From assembly GCF_021513275.1 (NCBI RefSeq), contig NZ_CP090978.1:1860001-1924000 (forward strand): DNA of 64,000 bases, written 5' to 3'. Under the pieces are notes generated by a model that was not told where the DNA came from, did no database searches, and saw only the letters and a program-made list of their open reading frames with translations. Within the stretch, counting starts at the first letter, position 1, and every line of letters begins with the position of its first letter. Both the position numbers and the translations under genes were made by a program. Of this stretch, positions 45,652 through 53,815 are shown piece after piece. The stretch comes from Paenibacillus hexagrammi. GTDB lineage: Bacteria > Bacillota > Bacilli > Paenibacillales > NBRC-103111.

Positions 45652-48078
45652 GTGAGGATATTAAGTATAAAGAGAAATGTCATACTAAAAGTCTGCACCG
45701 CATGGTTAGCTGTTGCAGCTTGTTTGCAGCTCGCGCCAGGTACTGCGAGACATGCCGCTGCTGAACCTTCAGGGACCATTCAGATACAAACGGAACAAGT
45801 GTTTGGATCTGGTGTCAAATTGGGACGTTGGCTTCCTGTCCAGGTTACTCTGAACAACTCGGGAGAAGACGTATCAGGAGACCTTGCCTTTCAATCAGCC
45901 GGCATGGATGGTAACAAGGACAGCATGTTTGTGCAGCATGTTGACTTGCCACGCGGCAGCACGAAGACTGTGACCATGTTGTTACCTGGTATGGATTACT
46001 CCAAAGGGAATAATGCAATCTTACTTTATCGGGATTCGCTGGAGGATGGCAAGCCAATACCACTGGAAGGTACATCCTATTTGGAGACAACGACAATTCC
46101 GGCAGATACCGTTCAAGTAGGTGTTCTTGCCGAAGATGTGGATACGATGAACTTCCTTGCGCTGTTAAGTCAAAACGGTAAAAAGACGAATATCGTACAT
46201 TTGAAGGGCAGTGATGTGCCGAATATAGCACTGGCTTTAGACAATTTCGATGTGATGGTGCTCAATAATTTTGCCTCTGATGTTCTTTCGCAAGAGCAGG
46301 TCTCTGCTATCCAAGGTTGGGTCCGCCGCGGAGGATACTTGCTTCTTGCCGGTGGAGCCGGTTATCCGAAAACAGCTGCGCCATTCGTTGATATTTCACC
46401 TGTTACCTATGAGCATACAGAGAGTATTCGTGTGCTTGAAGCTTTGGAAAAGCTGGGGGATAAAGAACTTTCATTGACGGATTCGTTCACCATCTCGAAG
46501 GCAGCAGTTAAACAGGATGCGAACGTGATAGCGGCAACCCAAGATCAAGTGCCATTATTTGCTGACATTGCGGTAGGCAGAGGGGAAGTGATGTATGCCG
46601 CCTATGATCTGGCCTTGAACCCAATGGCATCCTGGAACGGAAACCCAAGGCTTTGGGAACAAATTTTAAAAGAACCATTCGAACTAACCTATCAAGCGAA
46701 TCAGAATCAAATGAAGTTCGGACCTGGTCCCTATTGGGATCTGAGTCGCGCTTTAGAATTTTTCCAATCCTTGAAGCCGCCTAGACTATCCATATTGGCT
46801 TGGGTTATGCTGGTCTACTCTGTAATTATTGGCCCCATCTTGTATGTAGTATTGAAGAGAATGGACCGCAGGGAATGGGCTTGGGTGATGATTCCGGTAT
46901 TAGCCGTTGCTGTAAGTGCGGGTATCTTTCAAATCGGCTCTTCAAGCAGAGGCAGCACGATGGCGCAATTGTTTCAAACTCTGGAGCTGGACGGCACAGG
47001 CATGGGAACGGAGAAGGCGCTTTTATCTGTATTTTTGCCGAAAGGCGGAAGCCTTGAGCTGCAGCTGCCGGGGCATACACACGTAAGTCCCTTTAGAGCA
47101 GTGGATGGCAATTCAAGCCGTACTACGACAGGTCGCAATGAGCTGGTCATTGAGCAAAGGGACGGAAACTCTCGGGTTCGTATACAGGATGTACCGTATT
47201 CTTCGGTGAGTAAAATGCAGATCGATACGGACGCCCCTCTTGAAACAGGCAGGCTTGAGTATACACTTCGTTCTTTGTCCATAAATGGTGCGGAAGGCGA
47301 GATTATAAATCAGACGAAATGGGACATGTCGGACGTTGCCGTCATCATGAATCAGAATGTGATCCGGATCGGGGAATTAAAAGCCGGTGCCAAAGCAGCC
47401 TTCACTACGGCAGGAGCGGCCAACATTTCCTATGCACAGGACGCGGCTAATGTGGTTTTCCCGTACCAAGGCGGTTCTGCATCAGAAGATATCTACTATC
47501 AGCAGCGATCGATGCTAAGTTCATATTTGAATGTAAAAACGAATGCAGCAGGGGCATTTGAACCGATGGTCATCGGATGGTCCAAGGATGGAGAGAAACT
47601 ATCTTTAACAAACGGAGACCAAATTCCGACGGACCGATTCACACTAATAACCCAAGAAATGAACATGAACTTTGTGACCCCTGATGGCAAAATCGTAGTA
47701 CCAAGCAGCGCTCTCGTTCCACAGATAACGGATAACCATACGACCATGAATGCCATCATGTTTCAAAATGGGCCTTACATGCAGATCGGCAGCGGAGACA
47801 TGACGCTAACCTATTCGTTTCCCCAAATATCCGGAGCTGTATATCAGAAGCTGAGTTTGCAAACAGAAGTCAATCAGGATGTGAAAGTGGAAATTTGGAA
47901 TCGTAAGTCTCAGGCATGGGAATCGTTACCGACACAACCGGAGCTCCAATGGAACGAAGACAAATTTGCGCCTTTTGCAGGTGAGGAACAGATCATCCGC
48001 TTAAAGGTGTCGACGGTTCAACCGAATGTAAACTTCCGCATACCTGCCATTTCTCTGGAAGGGACGGTACAGTCATGA
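45652..48078 (+). CDS. Exported/membrane beta-rich protein with GATase1-like segment
   Basis: About 808 residues. A signal peptide (VCTAWLAVAACLQLAPGTARHAAA) precedes an Ig-like segment, then a type 1 glutamine amidotransferase-like region (DNFDVMVLNNF, then GWVRRGGYLLLAGGAGY, about 200-235). Two transmembrane helices (about 380-435, SILAWVMLVYSVIIGPILYVV) follow, then a long beta-rich domain. The GTG at 45652 is chosen because AAGGGAG lies 8 bases upstream; GTG 45628 has no such site. First gene of an eight-gene set; its stop overlaps the ABC ATPase start (ATGA). The family is not one I can name; the shape resembles membrane subunits accompanying ABC-2/vWA loci. Confidence 0.8.
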   Translation: MRILSIKRNVILKVCTAWLAVAACLQLAPGTARHAAAEPSGTIQIQTEQVFGSGVKLGRWLPVQVTLNNSGEDVSGDLAFQSAGMDGNKDSMFVQHVDLPRGSTKTVTMLLPGMDYSKGNNAILLYRDSLEDGKPIPLEGTSYLETTTIPADTVQVGVLAEDVDTMNFLALLSQNGKKTNIVHLKGSDVPNIALALDNFDVMVLNNFASDVLSQEQVSAIQGWVRRGGYLLLAGGAGYPKTAAPFVDISPVTYEHTESIRVLEALEKLGDKELSLTDSFTISKAAVKQDANVIAATQDQVPLFADIAVGRGEVMYAAYDLALNPMASWNGNPRLWEQILKEPFELTYQANQNQMKFGPGPYWDLSRALEFFQSLKPPRLSILAWVMLVYSVIIGPILYVVLKRMDRREWAWVMIPVLAVAVSAGIFQIGSSSRGSTMAQLFQTLELDGTGMGTEKALLSVFLPKGGSLELQLPGHTHVSPFRAVDGNSSRTTTGRNELVIEQRDGNSRVRIQDVPYSSVSKMQIDTDAPLETGRLEYTLRSLSINGAEGEIINQTKWDMSDVAVIMNQNVIRIGELKAGAKAAFTTAGAANISYAQDAANVVFPYQGGSASEDIYYQQRSMLSSYLNVKTNAAGAFEPMVIGWSKDGEKLSLTNGDQIPTDRFTLITQEMNMNFVTPDGKIVVPSSALVPQITDNHTTMNAIMFQNGPYMQIGSGDMTLTYSFPQISGAVYQKLSLQTEVNQDVKVEIWNRKSQAWESLPTQPELQWNEDKFAPFAGEEQIIRLKVSTVQPNVNFRIPAISLEGTVQS

Positions 48079-49028
48079 TAGAAATCACGAATTTGACCAA
48101 AAGATACGGCAGCTTTACCGCTCTGGATTCGTTAACGATGGACATTGGCCAAGGGACAGTGTTTGGTTTTGTAGGACCTAATGGTGCAGGGAAGTCAACA
48201 ACGATGTCCATTCTGGCAACTCTCCTAAGTCCTACTTCTGGGATCGCTAAGGTGGGAGGTTACGATGTAACGGAAAAGCCAAAGGAAGTGCGGAAGCTGA
48301 TCGGCTACATGCCCGACTTCTTTGGCGTTTATGATAATTTCAAAACGACGGAGTACCTGGATTTCTATGGAGCGAGCTATGGAATTCCTCGTGCGGAGCG
48401 TCTTAAGCTAATCCCGCAGCTTCTCGAGCTTGTTAACCTGACGGATAAAGCGGATTTTTATGTGGATTCATTGTCCCGTGGGATGAAGCAGCGTCTTTGT
48501 CTGGCTCGTTGTCTGGTTCATCAGCCTGAACTGCTGATTCTAGATGAGCCTGCATCGGGATTAGATCCAAGAGCGCGCATTGAGATGCGGGAGATTCTGA
48601 AAGAGCTGAAGCTGATGGGCAAGACGATCCTCATCTCCTCTCATATTTTGCCGGAGCTCGCCGAAATGGTCGATGAAATTGGTGTGATTGAATATGGCAA
48701 GCTGATTGCTAAGGGAAAGGTCGCAGACATCCAAAACCGAATGAAGGCGAACCGTGTTTTACATATTCGCGTTCTACAGCGGCAGGAGGAATGTGCCCAA
48801 TTTTTGAAGGGACAGCCCCAGGTTACGATGGTGATTACCGATGAAAAAGGAGTTCACGTTCACTTTGGAGGCTCGGATGAAGAGCAGGCGGCTTTGCTGG
48901 CACAATGCTTGCAGATGAGCTTTCAGATCGTGTCTTTCAGTGAGGCTATGACGAATCTCGAGGATGTATTTCTGGAAATTACAAAAGGAGGCGGAGCGCA
49001 CGATGCAGCGCAGAATCAATATGATTAA
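48075..49028 (+). CDS. ABC transporter ATP-binding protein
   Basis: 317 residues. Walker A FVGPNGAGKSTTM near residue 35, signature LSRGMKQRLCLARCLVHQ, Walker B LLILDEPASGLDPRA, and the His switch ISSHILPEL. It belongs to the ABC-2 drug/lipid-export class with a C-terminal extension of about 90 residues. It overlaps both neighbours and surely pairs with the following permease. Confidence 0.95.
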   Translation: MIEITNLTKRYGSFTALDSLTMDIGQGTVFGFVGPNGAGKSTTMSILATLLSPTSGIAKVGGYDVTEKPKEVRKLIGYMPDFFGVYDNFKTTEYLDFYGASYGIPRAERLKLIPQLLELVNLTDKADFYVDSLSRGMKQRLCLARCLVHQPELLILDEPASGLDPRARIEMREILKELKLMGKTILISSHILPELAEMVDEIGVIEYGKLIAKGKVADIQNRMKANRVLHIRVLQRQEECAQFLKGQPQVTMVITDEKGVHVHFGGSDEEQAALLAQCLQMSFQIVSFSEAMTNLEDVFLEITKGGGAHDAAQNQYD

Positions 49029-49833
49029 TCCGGTCATGGAGAAAGAATTCAGACTTCGCATGCGTACCGTGCGTTCACCGATTTCGATTTTGGTTTATCT
49101 GTTTGTTCTTAGTGTTCTGGCGTTAGGTTTTGCTTATATCAACATGGGGCAGTTATCGGGAGGCGTTTTGAGCACGAGAACAAGCAGTGAGCTGTTTTAC
49201 TTTTTAAGCGGGGCACAGCTTGTACTGATCTCATTTATGACACCGGGACTTACGGCTGGAGTAATTAGCGGCGAGCGGGAGAAGCAGACGCTCAACATTT
49301 TGCTTACAACGCAGCAAAGCTCTTCGACGATTATTCTTAGCAAGCTGTTCTCTTCACTGAGCTTTATGCTGTTGACTGTCCTTGCTTCAATGCCATTGTA
49401 CAGCATCGTGTTCCTATATGGCGGCGTCTCTCCGTGGCAGCTGTTGTCTGTGTTCTTGTTCTATATCTTTACCATGATCGTACTCGGAACGGTAGGCGTA
49501 TTCTTTTCTACGATGTTCAAAAAGACTGTGATCTCGGTCATTACAACTTATGGATTTGTTTTGTTTGCTTACGGATTTACAGCCTTAGCAGGCTTATTCT
49601 TCGCTCAATTGTCACGGAACGGTATGAATGAAGAGGTGCTCTCATATTTTCTGAGCGTAAATCCGATGGCTGTATTGATAAGCTTAATGGTGCCTGAGGC
49701 TGCAGGACAATTTTTCCAAAAACATTCTTGGCTGCAAATGTGGCACATTTTCTTTGCGGCATACGCGATTATATCGGTGCTGCTCTTGTGGCTCAGCATT
49801 CGTCACTTGCGGCCTATCACGAAGAAGAAATAA
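49003..49833 (+). CDS. ABC-2 type transporter permease
   Basis: About 276 residues with six transmembrane segments. The N-terminal NPVMEKEFRLRMRTVRSP amphipathic helix and SGEREKQTLNILLTTQQSS loop are typical of ABC-2 permeases such as the GldF/NosY type. ATG 49003 is chosen because AAAGGAGGCGGAG lies before it; it overlaps the ATPase gene by 26 bases. The substrate is unknown. Confidence 0.9.
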   Translation: MQRRINMINPVMEKEFRLRMRTVRSPISILVYLFVLSVLALGFAYINMGQLSGGVLSTRTSSELFYFLSGAQLVLISFMTPGLTAGVISGEREKQTLNILLTTQQSSSTIILSKLFSSLSFMLLTVLASMPLYSIVFLYGGVSPWQLLSVFLFYIFTMIVLGTVGVFFSTMFKKTVISVITTYGFVLFAYGFTALAGLFFAQLSRNGMNEEVLSYFLSVNPMAVLISLMVPEAAGQFFQKHSWLQMWHIFFAAYAIISVLLLWLSIRHLRPITKKK

Positions 49834-49869
49834 GTAATCCAGTATTAGGGGAGAAAGGAGCGTATTCCT

Positions 49870-51825
49870 ATGCCAAATTTAACACTTCGGGCTCACTTGC
49901 GTCCTGTGAAACGTAGATTATGGATGAACTTGGGCGTTCAATATGGACTCACAAGTCTAAGTTTAGGTTTGTTGGCTGCATGCGCGTGGATGGTCATGGC
50001 TCGTATCTTCCCCATTACGGATTACCGAATATGGGCTTGTGCGAGCTGTACTGCATTTCTCGGGATGGGTTGTATATGGTTTTATCGGAATCGTCCTGGA
50101 GATGCTGCAGCTGCGAAATGGCTGGATAGGAACGGCTTGGATGACAGGGTGCTTACGGCGCTCCAAAGCGAAGATCAAACCACCGTTTTCGCGGTGCTGC
50201 TTCGTGAGGATGCTGAACAAGCGGTAAGTAGCTTTGTCAGCAAGGATTTAAAGAGCCGCTTGAAAGTGCGAATTGGAGCTATTCATTGGGTTTCGGCGTC
50301 GTCGTTATTAGCAGCATTTGTTCTGATGCTCTTTATTCCTAATCAAATGGATACTTACTTGGCCAATCGGCACAAGCAGCAGGAATGGATGGAGAAGCAA
50401 AGTAAGCAGGTGGAAGCGTGGAAGGAAGACTGGAATAAAAAACCATCGGATTTATTGGAATCCAAAGAAATAGGAGAAGCTTTGCAGATATTGCAAGATA
50501 AGCTTGACCATACGAAGCTTTCAATTGAGGCGCTTCATGAGATGGAGCAGGCGATGAAAAAGCTGGATGCAAGTATCGCTAAGCTCGAGAAGAAGCAGCT
50601 GCAGAGTAAGCAGTGGGCTGAATCGTGGCAGCGTACAGAGGCACTGCGACAAATCGGGCAAGCGTTTCAGTCGCGGCAATCCGATCGAATTCGCTCGGCA
50701 GTTAGCCAAGCAGGCGAACGGATTGCAAGAATGACACCGCAGCAAAAGCAGCAGCTTGCCAGCGAGCTGGAACGGCTTGCTTCAGCAGCTGCCGCGCCGA
50801 CGCAGGAAGAGGAGCAGCAGCTGCGCACGCAGCTCAAGCAAGCTGCCGCTGCGCTGCGTGGCAGCGGAAAGGCTGATGCTGCGCTGGAGGAGCTCGGCGC
50901 AGCATTAGCCACAGCGGGCGCTGATGCAGAAGCGCTCGCTCAGGAGCAGTCGCAAGCGGCAGCTCTCGCCGCGAAGATGGCCGCCAACGCACTGCCGGAG
51001 GCACGCGAGCTCGCGGCAAGCGGCGGTCAGCCTGGCGCTGCCTGGGACGCGGGCGGCTTAGCCGAGCGGCTTGCAGCAGGCGCGGGAGCGGGAGCGCAAG
51101 CAGGCGGAGCAGGAGCGCAAGCGGGCGTAGCAGGCGCGGGAGCAGGAGCGCAAGCGAGTGGAGCAGGAGCGGGAGCGCAAGCGGGCGGAGCAGGCGCGGG
51201 AGCAGGAGCGCAAGCAGGCGGAGCAGGCGCGGGAGCGCAAGCAGGCGGAGTAGGTGCGGGAACGGGAGCGCAAGCAGGCGGAGCAGGCGCGGGAGTAGGA
51301 GCGCAAGCGGGCGGAGCAGGCGCGGGAGCAGGAGCGCAAGCGAGTGGAGCAGGCGCGGGAGCAGGAGCGCAAGCAGGCGGAGCAGGCGCGGGAGCGCAAG
51401 CAGGCGGAGTAGGTGCGGGAACGGGAGCGCAAGCAGGCGGAGCAGGCGCGGGAGTAGGAGCGCAAGCGGGCGGAGCAGGCGCGGGAGCAGGAGCGCAAGC
51501 GAGTGGAGCAGGCGGGACGCAGGGCGGCTTCGGCGCAGGCACTCGCGGGCTCGTCTCGACGCCGCGGGAGCGGAGCGGTTCGGGCAGCACGTACGTAGAT
51601 GGGGGCCCATTGAGCAGCGGCGGACATGGAAGCCAAATAAGCGCTGGGGAATCCGCTCCCGCAATGGACGGAGCATCGAGGCCTTACGAGGACGTCTATG
51701 CGGAGTATGAAGCAGAAGCATCCCAGTCGATGAATCGTTCCGACTTGCCGCAGCAAGTGCAAAGTTTAGTTCGGGATTATTTTTGGAGATACAGCCACAA
51801 CGATAACAGTTTGGAAAATGGATAA
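49870..51825 (+). CDS. Membrane protein with coiled coil and silk-like Ala/Gly/Gln repeat domain
   Basis: 651 residues. Two transmembrane helices (about 28-62) and a third (about 142-160, WVSASSLLAAFVLMLFI) resemble the membrane part of DUF4175-type proteins. A coiled coil (165-285, KLDASIAKLEKKQLQSKQ) and an Ala-rich helix (290-390) follow, then about 150 residues of GAGAGAQAGGAG/ASGAG/GVGAGTGAQ repeats (397-550), and a unique C-terminus ending VQSLVRDYFWRYSHNDNSLENG. The repeat DNA is very G+C-rich and contains a 159-bp tandem duplication. Start AGGAG before ATG 49870. Probably an envelope-spanning or self-associating scaffold for the neighbouring MoxR/vWA proteins; that is inference. Confidence 0.8.
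   Translation: MPNLTLRAHLRPVKRRLWMNLGVQYGLTSLSLGLLAACAWMVMARIFPITDYRIWACASCTAFLGMGCIWFYRNRPGDAAAAKWLDRNGLDDRVLTALQSEDQTTVFAVLLREDAEQAVSSFVSKDLKSRLKVRIGAIHWVSASSLLAAFVLMLFIPNQMDTYLANRHKQQEWMEKQSKQVEAWKEDWNKKPSDLLESKEIGEALQILQDKLDHTKLSIEALHEMEQAMKKLDASIAKLEKKQLQSKQWAESWQRTEALRQIGQAFQSRQSDRIRSAVSQAGERIARMTPQQKQQLASELERLASAAAAPTQEEEQQLRTQLKQAAAALRGSGKADAALEELGAALATAGADAEALAQEQSQAAALAAKMAANALPEARELAASGGQPGAAWDAGGLAERLAAGAGAGAQAGGAGAQAGVAGAGAGAQASGAGAGAQAGGAGAGAGAQAGGAGAGAQAGGVGAGTGAQAGGAGAGVGAQAGGAGAGAGAQASGAGAGAGAQAGGAGAGAQAGGVGAGTGAQAGGAGAGVGAQAGGAGAGAGAQASGAGGTQGGFGAGTRGLVSTPRERSGSGSTYVDGGPLSSGGHGSQISAGESAPAMDGASRPYEDVYAEYEAEASQSMNRSDLPQQVQSLVRDYFWRYSHNDNSLENG
51187..51512 (+). repeat. 159-bp tandem duplication in the Gly/Ala-repeat gene
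   Basis: The segment from 51187 recurs 159 bases later with essentially no differences up to 51512, including the diagnostic GTAGGTGCGGG at 51250 and 51409. It encodes 53 residues, so the frame is kept. It lies in a longer array of shorter degenerate units (about 51061-51520) of 24-33 bases encoding GAGAGAQAGGA-like blocks. It looks recent, and copy number may vary between strains. Confidence 0.9.
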
Positions 51826-51860
51826 GCAATTTATTATTTAACGAAAGGAGTGCACAGATA

Positions 51861-52850
51861 ATGCTGGAATCAAAGCAACAGCTTGAGGATTGGAGCAGAG
51901 CAATAGCAGGCATACGTGAGGAAATAGGACGAGTGATCGTCGGCCAGCAGGAAGTCGTGGAGCAGCTTCTCTGGTGTTTGCTGGCAGGCGGTCATGCACT
52001 GCTTGAAGGAATTCCCGGTTTAGGTAAAACCATGCTCGTCAAAACGGTAGCGGATACGGTTGACCTGAGCTTTTCCAGAATTCAATTTACGCCTGATCTC
52101 ATGCCTGCCGATATCACCGGAACGAATGTGATTCAATTTGGAGCACAGGGAGATAATTCCTATCGGTTTCAAAAAGGACCGTTGTTCGGCCATGTCATCC
52201 TCGCGGATGAAATCAATCGGGCAACACCGAAGACACAGAGTGCTTTGTTGGAAGCGATGCAGGAGAAAACAGTGACGGTTGGTTCAGAGACCTATCGCCT
52301 GCCGTCTCCATTTTTTGTGCTGGCTACGCAAAATCCGTTGGAACAGGAAGGGACCTACCCGCTGCCTGAAGCGCAGCTTGACCGATTTTTACTCAAAATC
52401 GCAGTCAGTTATCCCACGAAGGAGGAGCTTAAACAAATCGTGCTTCGTACAACCTTGGCGATTGTGGAGCAAGCAGAGAAAATAATAGATGGCGCTCTTC
52501 TTACAGACATTCAGACAGGATTAAAGGGAGTAGTCGTTGCCGAGGACACGTTGGATTACGCTGTTCAACTGCTGATGTGTACGCATCCTCAGGAGAGTGA
52601 GTCACCGGCGATGGTGAAGCAATATGTCCGCTTTGGTTCAGGTCCGAGAGGCGTGCAGGCTATGATCGCTGTGTCCAAGATCAGGGCGTTCCTGGCCGGC
52701 AGATACCACGTTTCCAAGCAGGATATTGCAGCTGTTGCGTACCCTGCGCTGCGTCATCGGCTGATGCTTAACTTTGAAGGACAAGCGATGGATATATCCC
52801 CGGATTCTATTATTGGTACCATTATCGAACATTTGGAGAATAGCCGATGA
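51861..52850 (+). CDS. MoxR family AAA+ ATPase
   Basis: 329 residues. Walker A LLEGIPGLGKTMLVKT near residue 48, Walker B ILADEINRATPKTQSALLEAM, and ATQNPLEQEGTYPLPEAQLDRF with sensor and Arg-finger residues, as in MoxR ATPases (chaperone-like remodellers that act on vWA partners). AAAGGAG precedes ATG 51861, and the stop overlaps the DUF58 gene (ATGA). Confidence 0.96.
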   Translation: MLESKQQLEDWSRAIAGIREEIGRVIVGQQEVVEQLLWCLLAGGHALLEGIPGLGKTMLVKTVADTVDLSFSRIQFTPDLMPADITGTNVIQFGAQGDNSYRFQKGPLFGHVILADEINRATPKTQSALLEAMQEKTVTVGSETYRLPSPFFVLATQNPLEQEGTYPLPEAQLDRFLLKIAVSYPTKEELKQIVLRTTLAIVEQAEKIIDGALLTDIQTGLKGVVVAEDTLDYAVQLLMCTHPQESESPAMVKQYVRFGSGPRGVQAMIAVSKIRAFLAGRYHVSKQDIAAVAYPALRHRLMLNFEGQAMDISPDSIIGTIIEHLENSR

Positions 52851-53770
52851 AGTCTGAATCCCGGACTCCGCTGTTAGATGCTCCTATGCTCCATCGGCTC
52901 GAGCAGCTCAGTATAGCCTCCAAAAACAGAATTCGAGGCGCAATGCAAGGAAAAAGACGTTCTACTGACAGGGGGACATCGATGGAATTTGCGGATTATC
53001 GGTTGTATACCCCGGGGGACGATCCGCGCCGACTGGACTGGCATGTTTATGGGAGGACGGGTAGACCGTTTATCAAGCTTTTTATGGATGAACAGGAGCT
53101 GCATGTGCATGTATGGCTGGATGCTTCCAAATCTATGGATTTTGGAGGCTATTCCTATTCATATTCTTCACAGGCGCCGCTGACCAAATGGGACTATGCC
53201 CGGCAACTCGCTGCCGCCATTGGATATATTTCACTCAGCAGGTACGACCGGGTGTCCGTCTCCACATTTGTAGATACGATAACGGGGCAAGTCAAGCAGC
53301 TGCGAGGTAAGGGGAGCGTTCCGCGATTATTCGAATTTCTTGAAACAGTAGAAACGAATGGAGAGGGAGACATAGGAGCCGTTTTCAAGTATTCGGGCCA
53401 GCTGTACAGACAACCAGGCATGACTTGGCTCTTTTCAGACTTTATGTATGAAGCGGGCGTGAAGGAGTCTTTGAAGTATCTTCTCGCAGCTCGGCAAGAA
53501 GTGGTCGTTGTGCAAATTCTGACACCTGAAGAAATAACTCCTTCCTTAACCGGAGAATTAAAATTGATTGACAGCGAATCAGGACAGTCCAAGGAGGTTG
53601 CCATGACCGAGAGAGTGCTGCAGTCATACCGTCTGGCTGTAGAGGAGCATACCCTAGATCTGAAAGCATTTTGCCATGAGCACGGGATCGCTTGCTTTCT
53701 AGCGGTAACGGATACCGACCCTGTTGCTTGGTTGTGGAATGAATTACAGAGCAGCGGTCTGATTCGTTAA
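52847..53770 (+). CDS. DUF58 domain-containing protein
   Basis: 307 residues without transmembrane helices. It has the DUF58 core YTPGDDPRRLDWHVYGRTGR followed by a vWA-like strand with the MIDAS-like WLDASKSM. MoxR-DUF58 pairs are a universal module, and the DUF58 protein is thought to be a substrate or adaptor of the MoxR ATPase. Translationally coupled to moxR. Confidence 0.95.
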   Translation: MKSESRTPLLDAPMLHRLEQLSIASKNRIRGAMQGKRRSTDRGTSMEFADYRLYTPGDDPRRLDWHVYGRTGRPFIKLFMDEQELHVHVWLDASKSMDFGGYSYSYSSQAPLTKWDYARQLAAAIGYISLSRYDRVSVSTFVDTITGQVKQLRGKGSVPRLFEFLETVETNGEGDIGAVFKYSGQLYRQPGMTWLFSDFMYEAGVKESLKYLLAARQEVVVVQILTPEEITPSLTGELKLIDSESGQSKEVAMTERVLQSYRLAVEEHTLDLKAFCHEHGIACFLAVTDTDPVAWLWNELQSSGLIR

Positions 53771-53815
53771 ATAGAGTAGATCATTGTGCGACTTCAATGA
53801 GAAAGGGGGATTCCT

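Noticed and set aside
50834..51913. Long minus-strand open frames (359, 234 and 187 codons) opposite the Gly/Ala-repeat gene
   Set aside because: They mirror the G+C-rich tandem repeats and encode only Leu/Arg/Pro repeats. The plus strand has the ribosome site, operon context and unique flanking domains.
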